A stretch of 64,000 nt of DNA from Flavobacteriales bacterium (lineage in GTDB: Bacteria; Bacteroidota; Bacteroidia; Flavobacteriales_F; PHOS-HE28): the NCBI GenBank assembly GCA_026129465.1, contig JAHCIA010000001.1:2555964-2619963 (forward strand), written 5' to 3'. The position numbers were made by a program, and so were the translations under genes. Under the pieces are notes generated by a model. The model worked only from the letters and a program-made list of their open reading frames with translations. It was not told the origin of the DNA and ran no database searches. The first letter of the stretch is position 1; every line of letters starts with the position of its first letter. This document shows positions 16,151 through 24,114 of the stretch, piece by piece.

Positions 16151-16158
16151 CAAAAGTA
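16151..16158 (-). promoter_or_regulatory. Promoter -7 octamer TACTTTTG for the cyclophilin-pheS operon
   Basis: The minus-strand TACTTTTG exactly matches TAnnTTTG, 47 bases upstream of the cyclophilin ATG and 5 bases from the ATG of the divergent lipoprotein gene. The same octamer precedes tRNA-Asn. Confidence 0.5.
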
Positions 16159-16163
16159 ACCCA

Positions 16164-16547
16164 ATGACCCTTCGCACCTTCCGCAGCATCCTTGTCATGG
16201 CCCTGGCCTTCTTTGTGCTGGTTCCGGCGCTCACCTCGTGCACCAAGGAGAAGCCCACGCGCGTGGTCGTCACCGTGAAGGACGCCGATGGCGCTCCGGT
16301 TCCCGGCGCCGTGGTGAAGCTCTACGCCAATCCGGCCTTCCCCTTGGGTGACCCCACCCGTCTGAATAAGGAGAACAGCACCAACGCCTCGGGCAGGGCC
16401 GAGTTCGACTACTCGGAATTCTACCAGCAAGGTCAGTCGGGCTTCGCGGTCCTCGACATCTTGTGCACCTTCGAGAACCTCACCGGCCAGGGCATCATCA
16501 AGGTGCGCGAGGAGGAGCTCAACGAGGAGACCGTGGTGATCGAATGA
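16164..16547 (+). CDS. Small lipoprotein with carboxypeptidase-regulatory-like domain
   Basis: 127 residues from the ATG at 16164. The signal MTLRTFRSILVMALAFFVLVPALTSC ends in a lipobox-type LTSC, so it should be lipid-anchored in the envelope. The rest, VVVTVKDADGAPVPGAVVKLY followed by NASGRAEFDYSE, matches the pattern of a small Ig-like carboxypeptidase-regulatory/SpaA-like module. No catalytic motif is present and the function is unknown. It is transcribed divergently from the cyclophilin gene and ends 4 bp before the convergent hypothetical gene. Confidence 0.75.
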   Translation: MTLRTFRSILVMALAFFVLVPALTSCTKEKPTRVVVTVKDADGAPVPGAVVKLYANPAFPLGDPTRLNKENSTNASGRAEFDYSEFYQQGQSGFAVLDILCTFENLTGQGIIKVREEELNEETVVIE

Positions 16548-16551
16548 TCGG

Positions 16552-16941
16552 TCACGCCTCTTCAAAATAGGCGAGCACGGCCTCCTTCATCAGCCTTTCC
16601 TGTTCCGGCGCCCCCAAGGGCGGCAGATCGCGCATCCGCTCGAAATGGGGCCAGCCGTCCGCATCGCGTCCCAACTCGCGGTAATAACCGAAGGGCAGCA
16701 GCACCACGCAGATGGCGATGTGCATCAGGTTCACCTTCTCATCCTTTTTGAATTCGCGTGCGCCCTGCCCCAGTTCCTGCACGCCGATGAGGAACAGGAT
16801 GGCGTTGAGGTCCAGCGCATCCGCGCCGAATCTTTCGGATAGGCGCTTCACCAGGTCGCGCCAGCGTTTTTCGAATGCGAGGTCCAAGGGGATGTGGGCG
16901 GCAAAGGTCGTTCGCCGGGAAGGATGATCTTCGCATGGCAT
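16552..16941 (-). CDS. Conserved hypothetical protein
   Basis: 129 residues from the ATG at 16941. The core AILFLIGVQELGQGAREFKKDEKVNLMHIAICVVL followed by GYYRELGRDADGWPHFE looks strongly constrained and resembles a conserved Bacteroidota hypothetical family; I do not know a function. No signal peptide or catalytic motif is seen, and the one hydrophobic stretch (LMHIAICVVLLPFGYY) is more likely a buried helix than a membrane anchor. The start codon lies 21 bp from that of the divergent cvpA gene. Confidence 0.7.
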   Translation of the reverse strand: MPCEDHPSRRTTFAAHIPLDLAFEKRWRDLVKRLSERFGADALDLNAILFLIGVQELGQGAREFKKDEKVNLMHIAICVVLLPFGYYRELGRDADGWPHFERMRDLPPLGAPEQERLMKEAVLAYFEEA

Positions 16942-16962
16942 GTGTCGCGACCTCCTGTTCCC

Positions 16963-17487
16963 ATGAATTGGCTTGACCTGGTCATCATCGTGCTGCTCGG
17001 CTGGGCCGTGGTGCAAGGCTTTCGGCGTGGCTTCATCATTGAGGCCGCCTCGCTGGTGGCGCTGTTGATGGGGATCTGGGCCGGGGCGCATCTGAGCGAT
17101 CGCGTTGCGGCGGCCATCGGCTTGGGGGCCGACCAAGCGGCCATCGCCTTCCTGATCACCTTTCTCGCCGTGCTGCTGCTGGTGCATCTGCTGGCTCGTG
17201 CCCTGACCAAGGCCATCGATCTGGCCATGTTGGGTTTCCCGAACAAGCTCGCGGGCACGGTCTTCGGTGCGCTGCGCTCGGCCTTCGTGCTCAGCATCAT
17301 GCTGAACCTGCTCATGGGTTGGAGCGATGGCCGGATGCCTTCCCAGGAAACGCGCGATGGGTCCGCTTGGCATGCGCCATTGAGGGCTTTGGCACCGGCC
17401 GTGGTGCCGGCGCTTGGCGAAACCAAATGGGTGAAGGAGGCCGTGGAGCGGCTCAGGCGGGAGACCCAGGAGCTGCTCGATCGCTGA
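16963..17487 (+). CDS. CvpA-family membrane protein
   Basis: 174 residues from the ATG at 16963 (MNWLDLVIIVLLGWAVVQGFRRGFIIEAASL). Four hydrophobic segments and the NxxD...GxxRGFixE pattern identify the CvpA family, inner-membrane proteins linked to colicin V production and envelope stress in enterobacteria. The extra-membrane C-terminus ends in ETQELLDR. Its 3' end overlaps the convergent glycosyltransferase gene by 35 bp. Confidence 0.85.
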   Translation: MNWLDLVIIVLLGWAVVQGFRRGFIIEAASLVALLMGIWAGAHLSDRVAAAIGLGADQAAIAFLITFLAVLLLVHLLARALTKAIDLAMLGFPNKLAGTVFGALRSAFVLSIMLNLLMGWSDGRMPSQETRDGSAWHAPLRALAPAVVPALGETKWVKEAVERLRRETQELLDR

Positions 17488-18733
17488 TCGGTTCTCCCCC
17501 ATGGGGCTTTCCCGTCACCAGCCGCTGCGCCACCCAGGCCACGCCTACCAGCAGCAGCGGCATCGCGGGGTTCTTGAAGCGCGCGTCGGTGGTGGTGAGC
17601 GATCCGGAGACCAGCATGGCCAACGCCAGTAGGAGCGACCACCGCACCGCGCCGAGCCGCCTCGCCCATCGGATCCAGAACGGCAGTGCCAGCACGAGCA
17701 GGCCAACGAACAGCGCCGACCAGGCCAGCAATAAACCGGGCACCGGACCACCTGCACGGAAGATCAGCCGCACGTGGCCGCGCCCAGGTGCCAGGTAGAT
17801 GCGGAGTGCTTTCATGGCCTGCACGCGCAGCCAGGTGATCGGATGTTGCCGGAAGGTGCTCCAGGCCTCGGCGCGCAGGTCATCAAAGAAGGCGTGGAAA
17901 CCCGGGCGGTCTTCCCAATCGGTGGCGGCGGCCTTGCGGTGCAGCCTTGCCGATCGCCCGCTGGCAGCAGGATCACCAGCGGCACGCAGCACATCGGGCA
18001 CTTGGTAATAGGCGGCCGCCACCACACCGCCATCGCCGAGGTAGAAGCGGTCCAGTGCGCGCTGGTTGCGCAATGCCCAAGGCAACACCAGCAAGAGCCC
18101 GGCTGCGAGGAAGACCAAGGCCCTGCTCCATGACCGATGGATGGCGGACCAGCCCAGGATAGCCGCCGCCGGAATAAGCCAGGCGCCGTTGGGCCTGATC
18201 CAGGCCGCCGCGGCGAAGAAGCACGCGGATGCCAGCAACGTCGTCCACCGCGCTCCCCGGGTCAGGAGCAGCACCGCACCGAGCAGAACGGTGGTGAACC
18301 AGGTCTCAGTCATCACTTGGGCGCAAAGCAGGATGTCCATCGGTTCCAAGGCCATGAGACTCCCGGCCCCAAGGGCGAAGCGCGATGTGATGCCCACGCG
18401 CATGGCCAGCAGCGCCACCATCGGCGCTTTGGCCGCGGATACCAAGGCCTGCAGCAGGAGGACCGGCGTAACGTTCCCGCCGAGCCACCGGATCAACAAC
18501 GGGTACCCCGGCATTTTGATCGTGTCCGGGATGTCCAGCGGGTGGAACATGGAGAACACGCCGTGGCGCAGGTTCTCAGCCAGGGTCAGGTACATGGTGG
18601 GGTCGTTCCGCAGGTCCACGCCCGCATGCAGATGCTGGAACACCGCAAGTAGGCGGGGTGCCAAGGCCAGCAGGAAGACCGCGAGCAGGGCCTTGGGCCC
18701 ATGACCGGACGACGACCGCACAGGGACATCCAT
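17453..18733 (-). CDS. GT39/ArnT-like integral membrane glycosyltransferase
   Basis: 426 residues with about ten hydrophobic segments. The first extra-membrane loop has GVDLRNDPTMYLTLAENL, where an acidic pair after the first membrane helix is typical of the GT-C fold of dolichyl-phosphate-mannose and ArnT-like transferases (GT39 family). Such enzymes move a sugar from a polyprenyl-phosphate donor to protein or lipid on the outer face of the inner membrane. Donor and acceptor are unknown. It overlaps cvpA convergently and starts divergently from gltX. Confidence 0.72.
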   Translation of the reverse strand: MDVPVRSSSGHGPKALLAVFLLALAPRLLAVFQHLHAGVDLRNDPTMYLTLAENLRHGVFSMFHPLDIPDTIKMPGYPLLIRWLGGNVTPVLLLQALVSAAKAPMVALLAMRVGITSRFALGAGSLMALEPMDILLCAQVMTETWFTTVLLGAVLLLTRGARWTTLLASACFFAAAAWIRPNGAWLIPAAAILGWSAIHRSWSRALVFLAAGLLLVLPWALRNQRALDRFYLGDGGVVAAAYYQVPDVLRAAGDPAASGRSARLHRKAAATDWEDRPGFHAFFDDLRAEAWSTFRQHPITWLRVQAMKALRIYLAPGRGHVRLIFRAGGPVPGLLLAWSALFVGLLVLALPFWIRWARRLGAVRWSLLLALAMLVSGSLTTTDARFKNPAMPLLLVGVAWVAQRLVTGKPHGGEPISDRAAPGSPA

Positions 18734-18739
18734 GCTTCA

Positions 18740-18747
18740 CGAAGGTA
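18740..18747 (-). promoter_or_regulatory. Promoter-like octamer TACCTTCG before the GT39-like gene
   Basis: Minus-strand TACCTTCG ends 6 bases before the ATG at 18733, the same octamer at nearly the same distance as at the SOD gene. Confidence 0.4.
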
Positions 18748-18765
18748 CCCGTGAACAGGGCCCCG

Positions 18766-18773
18766 TACTTTCG
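18766..18773 (+). promoter_or_regulatory. Promoter-like octamer TACTTTCG before gltX
   Basis: TACTTTCG lies 24 bases before the gltX ATG at 18798. It differs from TAnnTTTG at one position. The same octamer precedes the S9 peptidase gene. Confidence 0.4.
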
Positions 18774-18797
18774 CGCTTCGTCGCAAGGCCCATCACC

Positions 18798-20336
18798 ATG
18801 TCCGTCCGCGTCCGTTTCGCACCCAGCCCCACGGGCCCCCTGCACATGGGCGGGGTGCGCACCGCCCTCTACAACTACCTCTTCGCCCGCAAGCACGGCG
18901 GAGAATTCCTGCTGCGCATCGAGGACACCGATCAGGCGCGCTTTGTGCCCGGTGCGGAGGACTACATCCGCGAGGCGCTGGACTGGTGCGGGCTCACGCC
19001 CGATGCCAGCCCCTGGAACCCCGGCCCCGATGGCCCCTACCGCCAAAGCGAGCGCAAGGAGCTCTACCGCCAGTATGCCGACCAGCTGATCGCGGACGAC
19101 AAGGCCTACTATGCCTTCGATACGCCCGAGGAACTGGAGGCCATGCGCGAACGACTGAAGGCCGCAGGGTCAGCCGCGCCGGCCTACAATGCGGTGACGC
19201 GCGAGCACATGAAGAACAGCCTCTCGCTCAGCGCGGATGACGTGAAGGAGCGACTGGCGCGTGGTGATGACCATGTCATTCGGCTGAAGTTGCCGCGCCA
19301 CCAGGAGGTGCGCTTCGAGGATGCCATACGCGGGTGGGTGACGGTGCAGAGCAGCAACCTGGATGATAAGGTGCTGTTCAAGAGCGACGGCATGCCCACC
19401 TACCACCTGGCCAACATCGTGGACGACCACTTGATGCGCATCACCCATGTGATCCGTGGCGAGGAGTGGTTGCCGAGTGCTCCGCTGCATGTGCTCATCT
19501 ACGAGGCCTTCGGCTGGGAGCGTCCCGTCTTCGCCCACCTGCCATTGATCCTCAAGCCCGATGGCAACGGCAAGCTCAGCAAGCGCGATGGTGACCGGCT
19601 CGGCTTCCCGGTGTTCCCGCTGGACTGGCTGGACCCCACAAGCGGGGAGAGGAGCAGTGGTTACCGGGAGCGCGGCTACTACGCAGAGGCCTTTATCAAC
19701 ATGCTGGCGCTCCTGGGCTGGAACCCCGGCGGCGACATCGAGTTGATGTCCATGGCCGACATGGTGAAATACTTCGACCTGGACCGCGTGCACAAGGGCG
19801 GCGCCCGGTTCGATCCGGAGAAGACCAAGTGGTTCAACCAGCAATACCTGCGCATGCGGCCGGATGCCGAGCTGGGCGAACAGTTGCGCGGGAAACTGGC
19901 GGAACGCGGGATCACGGCCAGCGCGGATCGCGCCACTGCGGCGGCCGCCCTGCTGAAGGAGCGCGCGACGTTCGTGGACGATATGCTGGAGGGCGTCTAC
20001 CTGTTCACCAGCGGCTCGCCATTGAAGAACAACGCCGAGGCCGAAGCTGAGCTGCGCAAGCGCTGGAAGCCGGAGGCCGGCGCCGTCATCGAAGCATACA
20101 TCGCCGAGCTATCCAAGCACCCCGCGAGTCCCGCGAGCTCCGACTTCGAGGCGACCTTCAACCGAGCCCTGGCCACCAGTGGTATGAAGGTGGGCCAGGT
20201 GATGCCACTCTACCGCCTCTTCGTGGCCGGTCGCATGCAGGGGCCGGGCATGTTCGATGTGAGCGGACTGCTGGGCCGCGACGAGGTGGTGGATCGCCTT
20301 CGGGCAGGGCTGGAACAATGCCGCGCATGGGCCTGA
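18798..20336 (+). CDS. gltX: Glutamyl-tRNA synthetase
   Basis: 512 residues from the ATG at 18798 (MSVRVRFAPSPTGPLHMGG). It attaches glutamate to tRNA-Glu. The class I HIGH signature appears as HMGG and the KMSKS signature as KLSKRDGDR. The DTDQARF and GVTHVIRGEEW-like regions of GlxRS enzymes are also present. The longer in-frame reading from 18732 adds 22 residues without family similarity. The last bases overlap or nearly touch the folB start. GatA is encoded in the same window, so a transamidation route for Gln- or Asn-tRNA is possible. Confidence 0.96.
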   Translation: MSVRVRFAPSPTGPLHMGGVRTALYNYLFARKHGGEFLLRIEDTDQARFVPGAEDYIREALDWCGLTPDASPWNPGPDGPYRQSERKELYRQYADQLIADDKAYYAFDTPEELEAMRERLKAAGSAAPAYNAVTREHMKNSLSLSADDVKERLARGDDHVIRLKLPRHQEVRFEDAIRGWVTVQSSNLDDKVLFKSDGMPTYHLANIVDDHLMRITHVIRGEEWLPSAPLHVLIYEAFGWERPVFAHLPLILKPDGNGKLSKRDGDRLGFPVFPLDWLDPTSGERSSGYRERGYYAEAFINMLALLGWNPGGDIELMSMADMVKYFDLDRVHKGGARFDPEKTKWFNQQYLRMRPDAELGEQLRGKLAERGITASADRATAAAALLKERATFVDDMLEGVYLFTSGSPLKNNAEAEAELRKRWKPEAGAVIEAYIAELSKHPASPASSDFEATFNRALATSGMKVGQVMPLYRLFVAGRMQGPGMFDVSGLLGRDEVVDRLRAGLEQCRAWA

Positions 20337-20677
20337 TCGAGGTCAACGGCATCCGGGTCTTCGCCTACCATGGCTGCCTGGAGGAGGAAGCGCGCATCGG
20401 AGGGCATTTCCAAGTGGACGTGCATGTGGAGGGGGACTTCGCTTCCGCCGAGCGGTCCGACAAGCTGGCCGACACCGTGGACTATGGCCGTGTGACGGCG
20501 ATCGTGCGGGAGCAAATGGCCCTCCGCGCCGACCTGATCGAGCATGTGGCCCGGCGGATACTCGACGCCTTGAAGGAGGAATGGCCTGCGCCGCATCGAT
20601 GGCTTGTGCGGGTGGTGAAGGAGCACCCTCCGGTGGCCGGTGCGGTGGAGCAGGTGGCCTATACGGTGGAGGGCTGA
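20327..20677 (+). CDS. folB: Dihydroneopterin aldolase
   Basis: 116 residues from the ATG at 20327; an ATG at 20318 adds three residues. It splits dihydroneopterin to hydroxymethyl-dihydropterin and glycolaldehyde in folate synthesis. Family features are the N-terminal IEVNGIRVFAYHGCLEEEARIGGHFQVDV with the Tyr and Glu of the substrate pocket, DTVDYGRV, LIEHVARRIL with the pterin-binding Glu, and a late conserved lysine in RVVKEHPPV. Its start lies inside the end of gltX, so it is probably translated from the gltX mRNA. Confidence 0.92.
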   Translation: MGLIEVNGIRVFAYHGCLEEEARIGGHFQVDVHVEGDFASAERSDKLADTVDYGRVTAIVREQMALRADLIEHVARRILDALKEEWPAPHRWLVRVVKEHPPVAGAVEQVAYTVEG

Positions 20678-20715
20678 AGCCCTTGGACCACTGGCCCGGC
20701 GTGGCGGCACAGTCC

Positions 20716-20723
20716 TATATTCG
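20716..20723 (+). promoter_or_regulatory. Promoter-like octamer TATATTCG before tRNA-Cys
   Basis: TATATTCG lies 24 bases upstream of the tRNA-Cys start, close to the distance (25 bases) between TACTTTTG and tRNA-Asn. Confidence 0.45.
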
Positions 20724-20747
20724 CGGTCCCTTGAAGAACGCATGCAA

Positions 20748-20818
20748 GGTCGCGTGGCCGAGGGGTTAGGCACAGCTCTGCAAAAGCTGCTACTGCGGTT
20801 CGAATCCGCACGCGACCT
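20748..20818 (+). tRNA. tRNA-Cys (GCA)
   Basis: A 71-nt cloverleaf: acceptor GGTCGCG/CGCGACC, anticodon stem-loop AGCTCTGCAAAAGCT with anticodon GCA, and T arm TGCGG TTCGAAT CCGCA. The discriminator base is T, as expected of tRNA-Cys. The CCA end is not encoded. Confidence 0.95.
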
Positions 20819-20825
20819 CGATCTT

Positions 20826-20851
20826 CCGACGCCCCGGCCACGGGGCGTCGG
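20826..20851 (+). terminator. Hairpin after tRNA-Cys
   Basis: A perfect 10-bp GC-rich stem, CCGACGCCCC and GGGGCGTCGG, with loop GGCCAC, begins 8 bases past the tRNA. No T tract follows directly. A second stem (GCCGGGC 20884-20890 with GCCCGGC 20901-20907) followed by TTATCTT lies further on and may finish termination. Confidence 0.65.
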
Positions 20852-20968
20852 CCGTTCAGGGGTTTGTCATACCCAAGAGAATTGCCGGGCGCCTCACAAG
20901 GCCCGGCTTATCTTGCCCCATACCGATCCGGCCCCGATCACGTTGTGAGCAGTGCCGTCCGAAGACCC

Positions 20969-23329
20969 ATGCGTGCCCGATCACTTGTTCCGCTCATCAC
21001 CGCCCTGCACCTTGCCCCGAACCTTCTGGCCCAGGACATGGGTCCCATAGGCACCTGGCGCGACCACTTCCCCTACTTGGAGGCCATCTCCGTGGCGCAG
21101 GGCGGCGGCAAGGTGTACAGCGCCACCACCACGGCCCTGTTCAGCTACCATCCGCCAACCGGCGAGATCGAGCGGATCTCCAAGGTGAACCTGCTGAGCG
21201 ATGTGGGCATCAGCGGGTTGGCTTGGAACGAGACGCTGGGGATGCTGGTGGTGCACTACAGCAACGGCAACCTGGACCTGCTGCGCAGTGGCGGCTCCTT
21301 CAACATGGGTGACATCAAGCGCAGCAGCATCCTGGGCGACAAGAGCGTGAACTGCGCCTACATGGAAGGCGTCATCGCCTACCTCGGCTGCGGCTTCGGC
21401 ATCGTGGTGGTGGATCTGGCCCAGCGCGAAGTCCGCGAGACCTGGTTCATAGGCCCGGAGGGTGGTCAGGTGCGCGTGAATGATATCGTCTTCCACAACG
21501 ACTCCATCTACGCCGCTACCCAGACCGGCCTGTTCGTGGCCTGGCGCGGTGCGAACAATCTGGCCTCCTTCACCAATTGGAAGAAGCGCACGGACCTGCC
21601 GGAGACCATGGCCAACGGTCCCTTCAACACGCTGGCCTCCTTCGGCGGGCGCCTGCTGGTGAACTACCGCTCCAACCTGCCCGAGGGGGACACCCTGCTC
21701 CTGGTGCTTAACGAAAGCGTGGAGCGCTTCAGCCCACTCTATGGCCGGCGGAACCTGCGCATGCACGTCTCCGCCGACGGGCAGCGCCTGATCGTGCCGC
21801 ACAAGAGCGACATCCACACCTACGATCCCGACCTCACAGAGATCGCTTTCCAGTACGGCTATGCGAACACCTTCTGCAACCCCACGCGGGCCCTGGCGGA
21901 CGGCAATGAACTCTGGGTGTCCGACACGAAACTCGGCCTGGTGCGGGCGCAGGGCTTCAACGTCGGCTACAACGTGGCGCCCAACGGACCTCGGGCACCC
22001 AGCGCCTACCGCATGGCTGCGTCGGGTGGGGCCATGTACGTGGCCACCGGTTCGGTGGAGAGCAACTGGACGAACAGCTTCCACAAGGAAGGGGTGCACC
22101 ACTATCAGATTGGCGTGTGGCGCACCCATGATTGGGAGAACAGCCCCTTCATGCTGGGTGTGAACGACTTCGCCGGCGCGGTGAACGACATCATGGCCGT
22201 GGCCGTGGATCCGCGGGACCCCTCCATCGCGTTCGCGGGGAGTTGGGAGGAGGGTCTGCTGGAGTTCCGGGGCCGGGAGCCATACACCATCTACAACGCC
22301 ACCAACAGCAGCCTTCAAAATGAATCGGGTGGTCCCGCGGGCAAGGTGAACATCGGCGGTCTTTCGTTCGACCGCAACGGCGACCTGTGGATCACCAACC
22401 CATACAACCCGGCGTGCGTGGCGGTGAAGACCCGGTCGGGAACCTGGAAGAACTTCTCGCCCGGTGGCGTGCTCAACAGCAACTTCCTTCTGGGCGACAT
22501 CCTGGCGGCGACCAATGGCTACAAGTGGATCATCCGGCCGCGTGGCAACGGGATCCTGGTCTTCGATGACGGCGGCACGATCGAGAGCACCAGCGATGAC
22601 CGCTACCGCGTACTCAACAACCAGACCGGCTCGGGCGGCCTGCCCACCAACGACGTGTTCGCCATCGCGGAAGATCTCGAAGGCCAGATCTGGGTGGGCA
22701 CCAACAAGGGCGTGGCCGTTTTCTACAATCCCGGCAACGTGTTCAACGAGAGCGGCTTCGATGCGCAGCAGATCCTCATCGAGCAGGACGGCAACATCCA
22801 GATCCTGCTGGAGACCGAAGAGGTGACGGCCATAGCGGTGGACGGCGCCAACCGCAAGTGGATCGGCACGCAAAGCAGCGGGGTCTTCCTCATCAGCGCC
22901 GACGGGCGCCAGCAGGAGGCCCGCTTCAACGAGGTGAACAGTCCGCTGCCCAGCAACAGCATCACCAGCATCGTCATCGATGGCGACAACGGCGAGGTCT
23001 TCTTCGGCACGGCGCGCGGCATCATCAGCTACCGCAGCGACGCCATCGCCGGGGGGTTCGAGAACCGCTGCGCCAAGGTCTTCCCCAATCCGGTGCACGA
23101 GAATTACACCGGCCCCATCGCCATCACGGACCTGGTGCGCGACAGTGAAGTGAAGATCACCGATGTGGCCGGCAACCTGGTGTACCGCACCACCTCACTG
23201 GGCGGCCAGGCCATCTGGAACGGCACCGACATGTCGGGCATGCGCGTGGCCACGGGGGTCTACCTCGTGTTCGTGGCCGACCGTTTCGGCAACACCAAGT
23301 GCAACACCAAGTTGCTGGTGGTGCGGTGA
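20969..23329 (+). CDS. porZ: PorZ-like T9SS beta-propeller protein
   Basis: 786 residues from the ATG at 20969. After a signal peptide (MRARSLVPLITALHLAPNLLAQ) the protein starts with MGPIGTWRDHFPYLEAISVAQGGGKVYSATT, as PorZ-type two-component-regulator-like propellers do. WVGTNKGVAVF and WIGTQSSGVFLI are propeller blade motifs. The C-terminus (PNPVHENYTGPIAITDL...GMRVATGVYLVFVAD...KLLVVR) is a type A T9SS sorting domain. In Porphyromonas, PorZ belongs to the cell-surface attachment complex that joins T9SS cargo to anionic LPS. The recO gene follows 13 bp later, an arrangement I recognise from other Bacteroidota. Orthology to PorZ is inferred from architecture and neighbourhood. Confidence 0.85.
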   Translation: MRARSLVPLITALHLAPNLLAQDMGPIGTWRDHFPYLEAISVAQGGGKVYSATTTALFSYHPPTGEIERISKVNLLSDVGISGLAWNETLGMLVVHYSNGNLDLLRSGGSFNMGDIKRSSILGDKSVNCAYMEGVIAYLGCGFGIVVVDLAQREVRETWFIGPEGGQVRVNDIVFHNDSIYAATQTGLFVAWRGANNLASFTNWKKRTDLPETMANGPFNTLASFGGRLLVNYRSNLPEGDTLLLVLNESVERFSPLYGRRNLRMHVSADGQRLIVPHKSDIHTYDPDLTEIAFQYGYANTFCNPTRALADGNELWVSDTKLGLVRAQGFNVGYNVAPNGPRAPSAYRMAASGGAMYVATGSVESNWTNSFHKEGVHHYQIGVWRTHDWENSPFMLGVNDFAGAVNDIMAVAVDPRDPSIAFAGSWEEGLLEFRGREPYTIYNATNSSLQNESGGPAGKVNIGGLSFDRNGDLWITNPYNPACVAVKTRSGTWKNFSPGGVLNSNFLLGDILAATNGYKWIIRPRGNGILVFDDGGTIESTSDDRYRVLNNQTGSGGLPTNDVFAIAEDLEGQIWVGTNKGVAVFYNPGNVFNESGFDAQQILIEQDGNIQILLETEEVTAIAVDGANRKWIGTQSSGVFLISADGRQQEARFNEVNSPLPSNSITSIVIDGDNGEVFFGTARGIISYRSDAIAGGFENRCAKVFPNPVHENYTGPIAITDLVRDSEVKITDVAGNLVYRTTSLGGQAIWNGTDMSGMRVATGVYLVFVADRFGNTKCNTKLLVVR

Positions 23330-23342
23330 TGGCGTCGCACCG

Positions 23343-24074
23343 ATGAACGCACAACGGCCAAGGCCTGTCGCCACGCGTGCCGTGGTGCTGCGCACCATCC
23401 GGCATGGCGACCGCACCCTGGTGTTGAAGGCGTGGACCACCGGACACGGCGCGCGTTCCTACCTCGTGCGCTCTGGCGGCAAGCGCGGCGTGCCGGAGGC
23501 GGCGTTGCAGCCCCTCACACGCATCGAACTGGTGGCCGAAGAGCGTCCCGATCGCGACATCCATCCACTGCTTGAACTGCGCGTGGACCGCCCCTACCTG
23601 CACCTTGCGCGCGACCCCCTGCGCGGGGCCATCGCGCTCTTCGTGCAGGAGGTGCTGTACAGGGTGCTCCGCGTGGAATCGCCGGACGCACCGCTGGACA
23701 CCTTCGTGCATGAGGCCCTGGAAGCCTTGGACTCAGCACCCGAGGTACGCCACTTTCCACTGGTGTTCCTGGTCGGGCTTTCGGGTCATCTGGGCTTCCA
23801 TCCGGAAGCTCCACAGGCGGGAGAGGACCACTTCGATCTGCGCGAAGGGCACTTCACCCAAGGACCACCGCCGAGCGGCCATGCCCTTGGACCTCCACTG
23901 AGCAAAGCCCTGGCCTCCTTGTTGGACGCGGATCTCCAACGGTCGCCCGATCCGCCGCTGCCATCGGCCATGCGCCGTGAACTTCTGGACCACCTGCTGC
24001 TCTATTTCCGCCTGCATGTGGAAGGCATGGGTGAACTGCGGTCCCCGGACATGTTGCGGCGCATGCTCCACTGA
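23343..24074 (+). CDS. recO: DNA repair protein RecO
   Basis: 243 residues from the ATG at 23343. RecO loads RecA on SSB-coated single strands with RecR. The N-terminal OB-fold region is ATRAVVLRTIRHGDRTLVLKAWT, followed by the Bacteroidota-style RSYLVRSGGKRG and LIELVAEERPDRDIHPL-like segments, then the helical ELLDHLLLYFRLHVEGMGELRS end. No zinc cysteines are seen, as in other Bacteroidota RecO. Placement directly behind porZ supports the call. Confidence 0.88.
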   Translation: MNAQRPRPVATRAVVLRTIRHGDRTLVLKAWTTGHGARSYLVRSGGKRGVPEAALQPLTRIELVAEERPDRDIHPLLELRVDRPYLHLARDPLRGAIALFVQEVLYRVLRVESPDAPLDTFVHEALEALDSAPEVRHFPLVFLVGLSGHLGFHPEAPQAGEDHFDLREGHFTQGPPPSGHALGPPLSKALASLLDADLQRSPDPPLPSAMRRELLDHLLLYFRLHVEGMGELRSPDMLRRMLH

Positions 24075-24091
24075 GGGCCACCGCTTCCAGC

Positions 24092-24099
24092 TACTTTCG
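24092..24099 (+). promoter_or_regulatory. Promoter-like octamer TACTTTCG before the S9 peptidase
   Basis: TACTTTCG ends 15 bases before the ATG at 24115, in the 40-bp gap after recO. It is identical to the octamer before gltX. Confidence 0.4.
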
Positions 24100-24114
24100 C
24101 CCATCCCATTCCGC

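Noticed and set aside
16552..17502. A 316-codon minus-strand protein spanning cvpA
   Set aside because: Only the last 129 codons after the ATG at 16941 look like a conserved protein; the upstream part is the antisense of cvpA.
20981..23098. A long open frame of over 700 codons on the minus strand opposite porZ
   Set aside because: High GC with strong third-position bias leaves long antisense frames open. The product is rich in His, Val, Gly and Ala without any domain, while the plus strand has a clear PorZ-like protein.
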